8,687 nucleotides of DNA from an uncultured Spirochaetaceae bacterium (GCA_938004315.1 CALKWG010000283.1:1-8687); one strand, 5' to 3'; shown: positions 1 through 6,480, counted from the stretch's first letter. Notes: generated by a model from the letters alone, not told the origin. Made by a program: numbers and translations.

Positions 1-335
1 TGGAATTCGTCGGGGAAGACGTAGCCCGGCCCGCCCGAGCCGTCGCCGGCCGGGTCGCCGCCCTGCAGGACGAAGCCCTCCTCGTAGCGGTGAAACGTAA
101 GGCCGTCGTAGAAGGGCTTTCCCATGGTCGCGTCCAGGAGGCCCTCCGCTAGGCCCAGGAAGTTCGCGGCGGCGAGCGGAGCTAGTTCATGATCGAGGTA
201 TATGAACATAGAGCCGCGATTGGTATCGACGCGGGCGTACAGGCCGTCGGGCAGGTCGGCGGGCTTGCCGCCGCATGAAGACAGGACGGCGGCGGCTAAG
301 GCGGCCGCGGCCAAGCTGCGTAGGCGATGGAGCAT
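1..335 (-). CDS. Lipoprotein cyclophilin-type peptidyl-prolyl isomerase (3' end beyond window)
   Basis: I translated this by hand from the minus strand; it has no stop codon before the left edge, so only the first 111 codons are present. The N-terminus (MLHRLR, an Ala/Leu-rich core, then LSSC at residues 18-21) is a lipoprotein signal peptide with a lipobox; Cys21 would be lipidated, placing the enzyme outside the cytoplasmic membrane. Residues ~32-111 follow the cyclophilin fold: an NFLGLAEG helix, FYDGLTFHR with the family's catalytic Arg, GFVLQGGDP and a GSGGPGY loop. Cyclophilins catalyse cis-trans isomerisation of Xaa-Pro bonds and help fold exported proteins. The start at 335 is supported by GGAGG five bases upstream (341-345). 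A weak promoter could lie further upstream (TTGTAC read from 397-392 and TACGGT read from 373-368, 18 bp apart), but I am not confident in it. The gene is divergent from the dCMP deaminase gene. Confidence 0.88.
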   Translation of the reverse strand, partial: MLHRLRSLAAAALAAAVLSSCGGKPADLPDGLYARVDTNRGSMFIYLDHELAPLAAANFLGLAEGLLDATMGKPFYDGLTFHRYEEGFVLQGGDPAGDGSGGPGYVFPDEF

Positions 336-469
336 CTCATCCTCCGGATATGGAAATTCGACAAGAGACCGTAGCACTGAACGCGGGCTAGGTACAAGCC
401 GCGCCGCCTTCGGGGCCGCCCGCCACGGCGGCTCGCGCTGGTGCCGTGGCGGCGCGCGCGGATGCCGAG

Positions 470-475
470 TATACT
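470..475 (+). promoter_or_regulatory. -10 box (TATACT) of the dCMP deaminase gene, short leader
   Basis: TATACT lies in the context GAGTATACTA. The same ten-base context recurs before the small membrane-protein gene (2889-2898). With initiation about seven bases downstream (near 482), the leader would be only about 11 nt and would begin almost at the GGAGG at 483-487. No convincing -35 is visible: 17 bp upstream reads TGGCGG. The -10 call is from consensus matching only. Confidence 0.5.
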
Positions 476-492
476 AAGGGCCGGAGGGCGCC

Positions 493-984
493 ATGTCGGA
501 GAGCGAATACAAGCGGCCGAGCTGGGACGAGTATTTCATGGAGGTCTGCGAGGCCATCGCCAAGCGCGCGACCTGCGACCGGGGGCGCTCCGGCTGCGTG
601 ATCGCCCGGGATAACCAGATCTTGGCCACCGGCTACGTGGGCGCGCCGGCCGGCCTGCCGCACTGCGACGAGGTCGGGCATCAGCTGAAGCGCCTCGTGC
701 ATGAGGACGGCGCGGTCACGACCCACTGCGTGCGGACGGTCCACGCGGAGCAGAACGCCATCTGTCAGGCGGCGCGCCGAGGGATAGGCATACAGGGCGC
801 TACGCTCTACTGCCGTATGACGCCCTGCCGCGCCTGCGCCATGATGATCATCAACTGCGGCGTGACGCGGGTGGTGTGCCAGCGCAAGTACCACGACGGC
901 GCCGAGAGCGAGGCGATGTTCGCCGCCGCCGGCCTACGGCTCGAGTACGTCGACGGATCGGTGGAGCGTTACGATAAGCAATAG
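493..984 (+). CDS. dCMP deaminase / ComEB-type zinc deaminase
   Basis: A 163-residue cytidine/deoxycytidylate deaminase-family protein. The zinc site is complete: His84-Ala85-Glu86 (HAE, with Glu as the proton shuttle) and Pro111-Cys112...Cys115 (PCRAC). The N-terminal RPSWDEYFMEVC segment, the NG/TGYVGAPAG strand-loop and extra Cys/His residues (Cys28, Cys35, His57, Cys58, His78, Cys79) are typical of the dCMP deaminase/ComEB branch. Members convert dCMP to dUMP, feeding thymidylate synthesis. Some family members carry a second structural zinc site, and the extra Cys/His residues could form one here; that is inference. The start is supported by GGAGG at 483-487, five bases before the ATG. 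A YmdB-like gene follows after 68 bp on the same strand and may be co-transcribed. Assignment to the family is secure; the exact substrate is inferred. Confidence 0.9.
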   Translation: MSESEYKRPSWDEYFMEVCEAIAKRATCDRGRSGCVIARDNQILATGYVGAPAGLPHCDEVGHQLKRLVHEDGAVTTHCVRTVHAEQNAICQAARRGIGIQGATLYCRMTPCRACAMMIINCGVTRVVCQRKYHDGAESEAMFAAAGLRLEYVDGSVERYDKQ

Positions 985-1052
985 CGGCCGCGCCGGGCGT
1001 TTTTACGCCGGTCGAGTAGCCAGGCCGGGTCGATTCAGGGTACGTTGAGCCC

Positions 1053-1874
1053 GTGAGCATACGCGTCCTGTATATAGGCGAAGTCGTCGGCAAGGCCGGG
1101 GTGTTCGCGGTTAAGAAGCTCCTTCCCGGCCTTAAAGAAGAGCTGAAGCCCGATTTCGTCGTGGCCAACGTCGCCGGAGCGACCGGAGGCGCCGGGGTCG
1201 GGAAGGCCCATGCCCTGTATCTTCGAAAGCTCGGCATCGACTGTATGACGACTGGCGAGTCGGCCTTCTATAAAAAGGATATCGTGGAGCTCTTCCCCAA
1301 GGCGCCCTGGCTGATTCGGCCCGCCAACCACCCGCCGGGGGTTCCCGGGCGCGGCCTTAGGATCATGCGTTCCGACTCGACCGCCTTAGCCGTAGTGCAG
1401 CTCCTAGGCCAGGCCGGCTTCGGACGCATCCACCTTGACAATCCCTTCTTGATCTTGGATTCCATCCTGGACGAGCTGCGGAGGGAGCGGGTCGCGGCGA
1501 TCGTGGACTTCAGGGCCGCGACGACCGCTGAGAAGCAAGCTTTGTTCCGCCATGCCGACGGCCGCGTCGCGGCGTTGATCGGCTCCTACGCCCGAAGCCT
1601 GAGCGCCGATGCGCGCATTGGGCCAGGCGGGAGCGCCTACCTAGGCGACGCTGGCATGAGCGGTTGCATAGGCGGCGTGGCCGGCATGGATCCCGACGCG
1701 AAGGTTCGAGAATACTTAAGCGGCATACCCGTATGGGCCAAGGAGACGGCGGGTCCCGTCGAGCTCCAAGGCTGCGTGATCGACATAGACGAGGGCGGCA
1801 AGGCCCGCGCCATAGAGGCGCTGCGCATAGCCTGCCCGGAGGAGTTCCATGAAAGAGCTCGGCATACTGACTAA
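1053..1874 (+). CDS. YmdB/TIGR00282-fold phosphoesterase-like protein with the metal site lost
   Basis: This 273-residue protein aligns along its length with the YmdB (TIGR00282) calcineurin-like phosphodiesterases: VLYIGEVVGKAG at residues 5-16, RPANHPPGVPGRG at 89-101, LDNPF at 128-132, VDFRAATTAEK at 151-161, a DGRVAALIGS strand at 169-178 and SAYLGDAGMSG at 194-204. The residues that bind two metals in catalytic members are replaced. The Asp of GDIVGK is Glu10; the NGENAAGG motif is NVAGATGG (39-46), without the Glu-Asn pair; GNH is GES (68-70); the His of VDFHAE is Arg154; and GTHTH is GSYAR (177-181). Cyclic-nucleotide phosphodiesterase activity is therefore unlikely, and a binding or scaffold role is possible (inference). 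The GTG start fits the family N-terminus, but I see no good Shine-Dalgarno; a weak TACGTT at 1041-1046 would put initiation right at the GTG. The 3' end overlaps the next gene by 26 bp. Confidence 0.85.
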   Translation: MSIRVLYIGEVVGKAGVFAVKKLLPGLKEELKPDFVVANVAGATGGAGVGKAHALYLRKLGIDCMTTGESAFYKKDIVELFPKAPWLIRPANHPPGVPGRGLRIMRSDSTALAVVQLLGQAGFGRIHLDNPFLILDSILDELRRERVAAIVDFRAATTAEKQALFRHADGRVAALIGSYARSLSADARIGPGGSAYLGDAGMSGCIGGVAGMDPDAKVREYLSGIPVWAKETAGPVELQGCVIDIDEGGKARAIEALRIACPEEFHERARHTD

Positions 1875-2253
1875 GATAGAGGGACGCGAGGCCGTCGCGA
1901 GCGTCACGATGGGCGAGGGCTGCTCGCACTGCCGATCCAAAGGCGAGTGCTCCGTGGTCGGCGCCGAGATCCAGGTTCGCCTGGCCGATGGCTTCTCGCC
2001 GGCCGTCGGAGACCTGGTGTCGATCGAGCTACCGAGCGGCGTCCAGGCGGCCGCTCTGGCCTGGATCGTGGCCCTGCCGCTCGGGCTGTTCATAGCCGGC
2101 TATCTGCTCGGCCGCCTCGTCGCGCCCGATCGCGGCGAGGGGCCGGCCGCCTTGTTCGGCCTGGGCGGCATCGCCTTGGGGCTCCTGGCCGCGGCCTTCG
2201 GCACCAAGCGCGGCCGCCTCGGCCAGCGGCCCGTCGCCTACCCCTGCAGCTAG
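1849..2253 (+). CDS. RseC/MucC-like membrane protein with Cys cluster
   Basis: A 134-residue protein of the SoxR-reducing system RseC family. The layout matches: a soluble N-terminal beta domain (about 1-62) with Cys25-x2-Cys28-x5-Cys34, then two hydrophobic helices (about 66-90 and 99-118) and a short basic tail (TKRGR). A further Cys lies next to the C-terminus (Cys133). RseC proteins act with Rsx/Rnf-type membrane electron-transfer complexes in some proteobacteria and modulate sigma-E in others; no rnf/rsx genes are visible here, so its partner is unknown. The ATG is preceded by a strong GGAGGAG (1838-1844) inside the end of the upstream YmdB-like gene, and the 26-bp overlap argues for one transcript and coupled translation. 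It converges on the DJ-1 gene with a 23-bp gap in which I see no clear terminator. Confidence 0.78.
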   Translation: MKELGILTKIEGREAVASVTMGEGCSHCRSKGECSVVGAEIQVRLADGFSPAVGDLVSIELPSGVQAAALAWIVALPLGLFIAGYLLGRLVAPDRGEGPAALFGLGGIALGLLAAAFGTKRGRLGQRPVAYPCS

Positions 2254-2276
2254 CGGCGTCGGCCCCCGCGGGCGCC

Positions 2277-2834
2277 TCAGGGCCGCGCGAGCAGGACCGA
2301 TTCGGAGAGCTTCCGCGCCGCCTCCTCGCCGATCAGGGCCTCTACCAAGGTCGCGGCGAACTCGCCGGCGCAGCCGGCTGCCCGGGAGGTAATGAGCGCC
2401 CCGTCGCGCACGACGCGCTCGGCCTTGAAGCTGCCTTCGGGTACGAGGCCTTCCATGCCCGGGTAGCAGCTGAACGCCTTGCCCTTGAGGAGGCCGCAGG
2501 CCCGGCCTAAGACCAAGGCCGGCGCGGCGCAGATCGCCCCGATGATCGCCCCCGCCTCGGCGTGGGCTTTAATGAAGGCGATAGCGCGCGCGTCGGCGGC
2601 GATGTTCTCCGAACCCTTGCCGCCTCCGGGCGCCACGACGCAGTCGAAGCGCTTTCCCTCGAGCTCGGATAGGGTCGCGTCGGCTTCGACGGCGATGCCG
2701 TGGCCGCCTTCTACCCTGCGGCCCTTGATGGCGGCGGTCGTTACCGCCGCGCCGGCCCGGCGAAGATAGTCGATGGGCGTGATGGCCTCGACCTCCTCGA
2801 AGCCGTCGGCTAATAGAACGCATACTTGTTTCAT
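2277..2834 (-). CDS. DJ-1/PfpI-family protein (YajL/DJ-1-like)
   Basis: A 185-residue member of the DJ-1 subgroup of the DJ-1/PfpI superfamily. Visible landmarks are an N-terminal VLLADGFEEVE strand-loop with Glu16 at the position of the conserved active-site Glu of DJ-1, APGGG at 68-72, and the nucleophile-elbow AICAAP with Cys102. Characterised relatives have been reported as glyoxalase III, protein/nucleotide deglycase or redox-sensing chaperone; which applies here cannot be read from sequence. The open frame extends four codons further upstream (ATG at 2846), but the GGAGG at 2840-2844 overlaps that region and sits five bases before the internal ATG at 2834, which also fits the family N-terminus (MKQVCVLL). 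I therefore chose 2834. The upstream region is a compact divergent promoter shared with the small membrane-protein gene. Confidence 0.9.
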   Translation of the reverse strand: MKQVCVLLADGFEEVEAITPIDYLRRAGAAVTTAAIKGRRVEGGHGIAVEADATLSELEGKRFDCVVAPGGGKGSENIAADARAIAFIKAHAEAGAIIGAICAAPALVLGRACGLLKGKAFSCYPGMEGLVPEGSFKAERVVRDGALITSRAAGCAGEFAATLVEALIGEEAARKLSESVLLARP

Positions 2835-2839
2835 AAGCG

Positions 2840-2844
2840 CCTCC
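2840..2844 (-). promoter_or_regulatory. Ribosome binding site that decides the DJ-1 gene start
   Basis: On the minus strand this reads GGAGG, five bases before the ATG at 2834. It overlaps codons 1-3 of the alternative reading that would start at 2846. If transcription begins about seven bases after the TATAGT box, the transcript starts near 2847, so an ATG at 2846 could only be used as a leaderless start. Confidence 0.65.
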
Positions 2845-2853
2845 ATGGGGCTA

Positions 2854-2859
2854 ACTATA
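2854..2859 (-). promoter_or_regulatory. -10 box (TATAGT) of the DJ-1 gene
   Basis: On the minus strand the sequence is TATAGTTAGCCC, closely matching the plus-strand TATACTAGCCC that drives the opposite gene. No good -35 hexamer is present at 16-18 bp (17 bp upstream reads CTACCA), so activity may depend on a regulator bound at the adjacent dyad. This is consensus-based and unproven. Confidence 0.45.
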
Positions 2860-2861
2860 GG

Positions 2862-2879
2862 CCATTTCTGGACAAATGG
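2862..2879. promoter_or_regulatory. Candidate operator: 18-bp dyad between divergent promoters
   Basis: CCATTT and AAATGG are perfect 6-bp arms around a 6-bp centre, with one more symmetric pair inside (7 of 9 positions symmetric). The dyad covers the -35 hexamer of the plus promoter (2869-2874) and lies in the spacer of the minus promoter, where a dimeric regulator could control both genes. It is also the most AT-rich stretch nearby. A role as operator is inferred from symmetry and position. Confidence 0.45.
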
Positions 2880-2897
2880 TAGGGGCCGGAGTATACT
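2869..2897 (+). promoter_or_regulatory. Sigma70-type promoter of the small membrane-protein gene
   Basis: TGGACA (2869-2874), a 17-bp spacer and TATACT (2892-2897) make a near-consensus housekeeping promoter. Predicted initiation is near 2904, giving a leader of about 32 nt with AAAGGAG at 2922-2928. The -35 falls inside the 2862-2879 dyad, so binding there would be expected to repress. Confidence 0.7.
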
Positions 2898-2935
2898 AGC
2901 CCTGCTCGAAGCTCGATAGATAAAGGAGCATCCCT

Positions 2936-3217
2936 ATGGATACGCGGAACGGCCTCGTGAACTTCGCCCTTTTCGTTTTTATCTTCGCGTTCTCCTTCGT
3001 GTTCAGCCTGGACGCCTTAGCGCAGCCAAACACCCTGTACGGCGTCCTGGCCTTGATCGGTTTCATCGTCTGCCTCGCCGGCTCGATATTCAACGGCGCG
3101 ATGGCCCGTCAAGGCGGCGAGGCCCTGGCGATATGGTTCTTCACCTACGCCGTCCTCGTCGGCATCGTCACCGTCTGGTACCTGACCCGCTGCGGTACCG
3201 CCTTCGGCTGGTGGTAA
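2936..3217 (+). CDS. Small membrane protein of unknown function (93 aa)
   Basis: I do not recognise this protein. It has three hydrophobic segments: about residues 9-27 (Phe-rich), 34-55 and 64-82. The first could instead be a cleavable signal peptide, since residues 26-30 (DALAQ) resemble a signal peptidase I site. Charged residues are few; Arg4, Arg58 and Arg85 lie at segment ends, and the C-terminus is FGWW. The gene looks real: it has a near-consensus promoter, AAAGGAG seven bases before the ATG, GC-rich codon use like its neighbours, and a strong intrinsic terminator 21 bp after the stop. It is therefore probably a monocistronic unit, expressed under the control of the divergent region shared with the DJ-1 gene. 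A link to stress or membrane maintenance would be a guess. Confidence 0.82.
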   Translation: MDTRNGLVNFALFVFIFAFSFVFSLDALAQPNTLYGVLALIGFIVCLAGSIFNGAMARQGGEALAIWFFTYAVLVGIVTVWYLTRCGTAFGWW

Positions 3218-3238
3218 GCCGGTTCGCGTAAGCGATGG

Positions 3239-3264
3239 AGCGGCCCGTCGGGGCCGCTTTTTTT
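3239..3264 (+). terminator. Strong intrinsic terminator after the small membrane-protein gene
   Basis: AGCGGCCC and GGGCCGCT form a perfect 8-bp stem (3239-3246 with 3251-3258) around a GTCG loop, followed directly by T residues through 3264. This is a textbook Rho-independent terminator and isolates the upstream gene from the glycosidase-like gene. Confidence 0.93.
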
Positions 3265-3340
3265 CTACACGGCGCGCGTTCGGCCGCCGGCGCTCGCGCC
3301 GGTCCCAGGCCCGAGCTGGAGCCCGGAGAGGGGAGCCCAC

Positions 3341-4297
3341 ATGACCATAGCCGACTTCCTGCGGCTATCCTGGGACGAGCCCGGGGACGCGCTTATCGAG
3401 CCGCCCGCGGCCTCGCCCATCGTGGCCGACCCGAGCTTCCTCTTCCCGAGCGAGACGCCCGACGGGCGCTGGGCCTTGGTCGCCCACGACGCCTGGGGCC
3501 TGCGGCTCTACCGCTCAGACGACGGCCTCTCGTGGGACGCCGGTCGGAGGATAATCAGGCACGCCATGCGGCCCTTCATCCGCCGACTGGGCGGCGAGTA
3601 CCGCCTGTACTTCGAGCGCTACCGGCCCTTCGCCTTGGTCATGACCGCCCTGCCCGCGCGGCCTCGCTGGCGTTCGTCCGTGGCCTGCGCCGTCTCGGCG
3701 GAGCTCTCGCGCTGGGGCGCGGCCGACGAGCTTATAGCGCCCGAGCTGGCCTGGATGCGGGACGCCCGGCTGGGCTTCGCCGCGTCGAATCCCTGCCTGG
3801 CGGAGGACGGCGACGCGTGGCGCCTCTACTTCTCCGCCTCGCTGTCGTGGATAGACGATTGCGGCTTCTGCGAGCCGCGCGCGATAGGCTGCGCCTCGTC
3901 GAAAGATCCGCAGGGGCCCTTCCTCGTCCATCCGCTCCCCCTCATCGATCCGGAAGCCCAGCCGGAGCTCGCGCCCCTGGGGGCCGGCTCCATGAAGGCC
4001 TTTAAGCTGGACGACGGTTGGCTCGGCCTTCAGAACACGATCTACCGCGACGGCGCCGGGAGGTCCCGTTCGGCCATCTTTATCCTCCGTTCGGAGGACG
4101 GCTACTCCTGGCGCAAGGCACGCGAGGAGCCCCTCCTGGCGCCCGGTTCCGGTTGGACCGCGTCGCACGTCTACGCCTGCGATTGCAGGCGCGACGAGTC
4201 GGAAGGAAGCTGGTATCTATACTTTAATGCCCGCGACGCCTGGGCCATCAGCCGGGGCCGCGAGCGCATCGGGCGCATCGTCGGCCGGCCGGGCTGA
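3341..4297 (+). CDS. Glycosidase-like five-bladed beta-propeller protein (GH43/GH32-type fold)
   Basis: This 318-residue protein has the repeated blade pattern of glycoside hydrolases of the GH43/62/32/68 propeller folds: ADPSF near the start (29-33), DGRWALVAHD (41-50), YRSDDGLSW (57-65), a GGEYRLYFERY blade (84-94), SNPCLAEDGDAWRLYFSAS (149-167), SEDGYSW (251-257) and WYLYFNARD (291-299). Candidate acidic active-site residues are Asp30, Asp173 and Glu178 by position in the fold, but I cannot assign them firmly. There is no signal peptide, so it should act in the cytoplasm on imported or internal oligosaccharides. The substrate is unknown and no transporter or sugar-kinase gene lies next to it. 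The start has an AG-rich Shine-Dalgarno region (GGAGAGGGGAG, ending six bases before the ATG). A terminator separates it from the gene upstream, so it needs its own promoter within 3265-3325, where I see no clear -10. Confidence 0.75.
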   Translation: MTIADFLRLSWDEPGDALIEPPAASPIVADPSFLFPSETPDGRWALVAHDAWGLRLYRSDDGLSWDAGRRIIRHAMRPFIRRLGGEYRLYFERYRPFALVMTALPARPRWRSSVACAVSAELSRWGAADELIAPELAWMRDARLGFAASNPCLAEDGDAWRLYFSASLSWIDDCGFCEPRAIGCASSKDPQGPFLVHPLPLIDPEAQPELAPLGAGSMKAFKLDDGWLGLQNTIYRDGAGRSRSAIFILRSEDGYSWRKAREEPLLAPGSGWTASHVYACDCRRDESEGSWYLYFNARDAWAISRGRERIGRIVGRPG

Positions 4298-4302
4298 TTC
4301 GC

Positions 4303-4328
4303 CGGCCGGCCGAACAGGCCGGCCGTTT
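4303..4328. terminator. GC-rich hairpin between convergent genes, probable bidirectional terminator
   Basis: A perfect 9-bp stem (4303-4311 with 4317-4325) surrounds a GAACA loop. On the plus strand only three T residues follow, and none on the minus strand, so it is a weak intrinsic terminator by U-tract. Its position exactly between the stops of the glycosidase-like gene (4297) and transketolase (4327) supports a role in ending both transcripts. Confidence 0.6.
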
Positions 4329-6279
4329 AGAGCAGCGCCGCCAGGGCCTCCGGCGTGAGCCCCAGGTGCCTAGCCACCTGCGGGCCCGGGCCGGATTCGC
4401 CGAAGCGCTCGATGCCCAGGAACGCGTCGGCCAGCCCCTCCCAGCCGAGCGAGCGCCCTGCCTCGCAGGCGACGACGCGGCACGACGAAGGTACGATAGC
4501 CTCCCGTATGGCTTCCGGCTGGGCCAGGAAGGCTTCCTTGCACGGCATCGATACGACGCGCACGCTCCTGGGGGCCGCGAGTTCGGCGGCCTTGAGGGCA
4601 AGCTCCAACTCGGAGCCGGTGGCCACGATGACGGCGTCCGGCTCGTCGGGCGTGTTCCTCACGACGTAGGCGCCGGTGCGCATCGTCGAGCGCCAGTCCG
4701 GGTCGGCCTTGGCGACCACCGGCAGGTTCTGCCGCGAGAGCGCGATCACGGTCGGGCCGTCGCGTCGCTCCATGGCCCAGGCCCAGGCTTCGGCCGTCTC
4801 CTCGGCGTCGGCCGGCCGCAGCACGGCGACGTTCGGTATGGCCCTGAGGGCGGCCAGGTGCTCGATAGGCTGGTGGGTGGGGCCGTCCTCGCCGACATGG
4901 ACCGAGTCGTGCGTAAGGACGTAGATCACCGGGAGCTTCATGAGCGCCGATAGCCGCAGGGCCGGCCGTAAGTAGTCGGCGAAGACCAGGAAGGTGGCGC
5001 AGAAGGGGCGTAAGCCGCCGTGCAAGGCGAGGCCATTGCTGATCGCGGCCATGGCGTGCTCGCGCACGCCGTAGTGGATCATCCGGCCGGCGCGGGCGGC
5101 GGCCGAGAAGGCGGGGCCTTCGAGCTGCGTGCTGTTGGGGCCGGTCAGGTCGGCGGAGCCGCCGACGAGCTGGGGCCAGGCCTTGGCCGCCGCCAGCAGG
5201 GCCTTGCCCGAGGCGGCGCGCGTGGCCAGCGACTCGCCGGGCTTGAAGGCTGGCCAAGCCGGCGCGGCCAAGGGCTCGCCTGCCAGGGCCGCGTCCAGCT
5301 CGGCCGCCGGGGCGGGGTAGGCAGCCCGCCAGGCCGCGTAGCGGGCGTCCCAGGCGGCCCTGGCCGCGCCGAGCTCGGCCGCGCGCGCCTTGAAGAAGGC
5401 CGCCGCCGTTGGATCGACGTAGAACTGCGCGTCGGCGGGGACGCCCATGGCCGCCTTGGCCTTGGCTATCTCCTCCGCGCCCAACGGCGCGCCGTGGACT
5501 TTGTGCGAGCCCTGCATGGTCGGCGCGCCCTTGCCGATTACCGAGCGGAGCATAATGAGGCTAGGCTTGGCCTTCTCGGCCTTGGCGGCGGCGACGGCCG
5601 CGCGTACGCCGTCGGCGTCGTACATGTCGCCCTTCAGGACCTGCCAGCCGCAGGCGGCGAAGCGAGCCCCCACGTCCTCGGTGAAGGAGAGCCCGGTCTC
5701 GCCGTCTATGGTGATGCGGTTATCGTCGTAGAGGACGATGAGCTTCCCCAGACCCAGGTGGCCCGCCAACGAGACGGCCTCGGCCGCTACGCCCTCCTGC
5801 AGGCAGCCGTCGCCGGCTAAGGCCCAGGTATAATGGTCTATGATCTCGTGGCCGGGCCGGTTGAAGCGCGCGGCCAACATGGTCTCGGCGACGGCCATGC
5901 CCACGGCGTTGGCTATGCCCTGGCCGAGCGGCCCGGTCGTCGTCTCTATGCCCGCGGCGAAGCCGTACTCCGGGTGGCCGGCGCAGGGCGAGCCGATCTG
6001 CCTGAAGTTCATGATGTCCTCGATGCGTATGCCGTAGCCGGCCAGATGGAGCAGGCTGTAGAGGAACATCGAGCCGTGGCCGGCCGACAGCACGAAGCGA
6101 TCGCGGTCCAGCCAGGCGGGCGCGGCCGGATCGTGCTTGAGGAACTCGCCGTAGAGCTGCGCGCCTAGCTCTGCGCAGCCTAAGGGCAGGCCGGGATGGC
6201 CCGAGTTGGCCTTCTGTATGGCGTCCATGGAGAGGCAGCGGACGCTCGCGGCTATGGCGTTCAAGGTCTTCGTATCCAT
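4327..6279 (-). CDS. tkt: Transketolase
   Basis: A complete 650-residue transketolase, close to the usual bacterial length. It transfers two-carbon ketol units between sugar phosphates in the non-oxidative pentose phosphate pathway, using thiamine diphosphate and a divalent metal in the cytoplasm. Visible landmarks are SGHPG with His28, SAGHGS with His68, the thiamine-diphosphate motif GDGCLQEG (157-163 region) ending with DDNRITIDG (185-193), HKVHG with His262, and the pyrimidine-domain segment GVREHAM with catalytic Glu407. Further on are FADYLRPA (433-440), [21 protein letters not shown] (455-475) and a C-terminal SGP...GLTPEAL segment. The linker at about 290-345 is rich in Ala. No key residue appears missing. 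AAGGAG (read from 6292-6287) lies seven bases before the ATG. I see no clear promoter; an AT-rich pocket at 6303-6341 contains only weak -10-like sequences. It diverges from the PrsW-family gene. Confidence 0.97.
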   Translation of the reverse strand: MDTKTLNAIAASVRCLSMDAIQKANSGHPGLPLGCAELGAQLYGEFLKHDPAAPAWLDRDRFVLSAGHGSMFLYSLLHLAGYGIRIEDIMNFRQIGSPCAGHPEYGFAAGIETTTGPLGQGIANAVGMAVAETMLAARFNRPGHEIIDHYTWALAGDGCLQEGVAAEAVSLAGHLGLGKLIVLYDDNRITIDGETGLSFTEDVGARFAACGWQVLKGDMYDADGVRAAVAAAKAEKAKPSLIMLRSVIGKGAPTMQGSHKVHGAPLGAEEIAKAKAAMGVPADAQFYVDPTAAAFFKARAAELGAARAAWDARYAAWRAAYPAPAAELDAALAGEPLAAPAWPAFKPGESLATRAASGKALLAAAKAWPQLVGGSADLTGPNSTQLEGPAFSAAARAGRMIHYGVREHAMAAISNGLALHGGLRPFCATFLVFADYLRPALRLSALMKLPVIYVLTHDSVHVGEDGPTHQPIEHLAALRAIPNVAVLRPADAEETAEAWAWAMERRDGPTVIALSRQNLPVVAKADPDWRSTMRTGAYVVRNTPDEPDAVIVATGSELELALKAAELAAPRSVRVVSMPCKEAFLAQPEAIREAIVPSSCRVVACEAGRSLGWEGLADAFLGIERFGESGPGPQVARHLGLTPEALAALL

Positions 6280-6480
6280 CGATGGGCTCCTTCGGTTCGT
6301 CGATATGAAACGCGGTCTAGATCAGCATAGAGCCTACTATGCGACAGGCGGCCGCGCAAGGCGAGCGGCGGGGCGGCCGGGGCGGGCCGCCCGGTCTCGC
6401 GCGCCGGCTCGCGTCCCGGCAGCCGCCGTCCCGGGCGGCCGACGGAGCATAGCCCGCTCGCGCTCCTCCCCCGGCCGTTG

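Noticed and set aside
1..8. TGGAATTC at the left edge, which resembles the start of the Illumina small-RNA 3' adapter
   Set aside because: The following bases do not match that adapter, and the stretch is in-frame cyclophilin coding sequence (the family's DEF motif) on the minus strand.
388..894. Long open frame on the minus strand opposite the dCMP deaminase gene
   Set aside because: It is antisense to a gene with a complete zinc-deaminase active site, has no recognisable domain, and is the kind of shadow frame common in GC-rich DNA.
985..1052. Hairpin around TTTTT (CGGGCGT/ACGCCGG) after the dCMP deaminase gene as a terminator
   Set aside because: The T-run is in the loop rather than after the stem, and the stem has a bulge; no hairpin of useful length lies directly before the T-run.
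2254..2276. Terminator between the convergent RseC-like and DJ-1 genes
   Set aside because: Only short GC-rich self-complementarity is visible, with no T-run on either strand.
3235..4005. 256-residue plus-strand frame overlapping the glycosidase-like gene
   Set aside because: It is Arg/Ala/Gly-rich with no domain, and starts inside the intrinsic terminator stem. The overlapping frame has propeller motifs and a ribosome site.
5020..5820. 266-residue plus-strand frame opposite transketolase
   Set aside because: It is antisense to a fully conserved transketolase and of low-complexity Gly/Arg/Ala composition.
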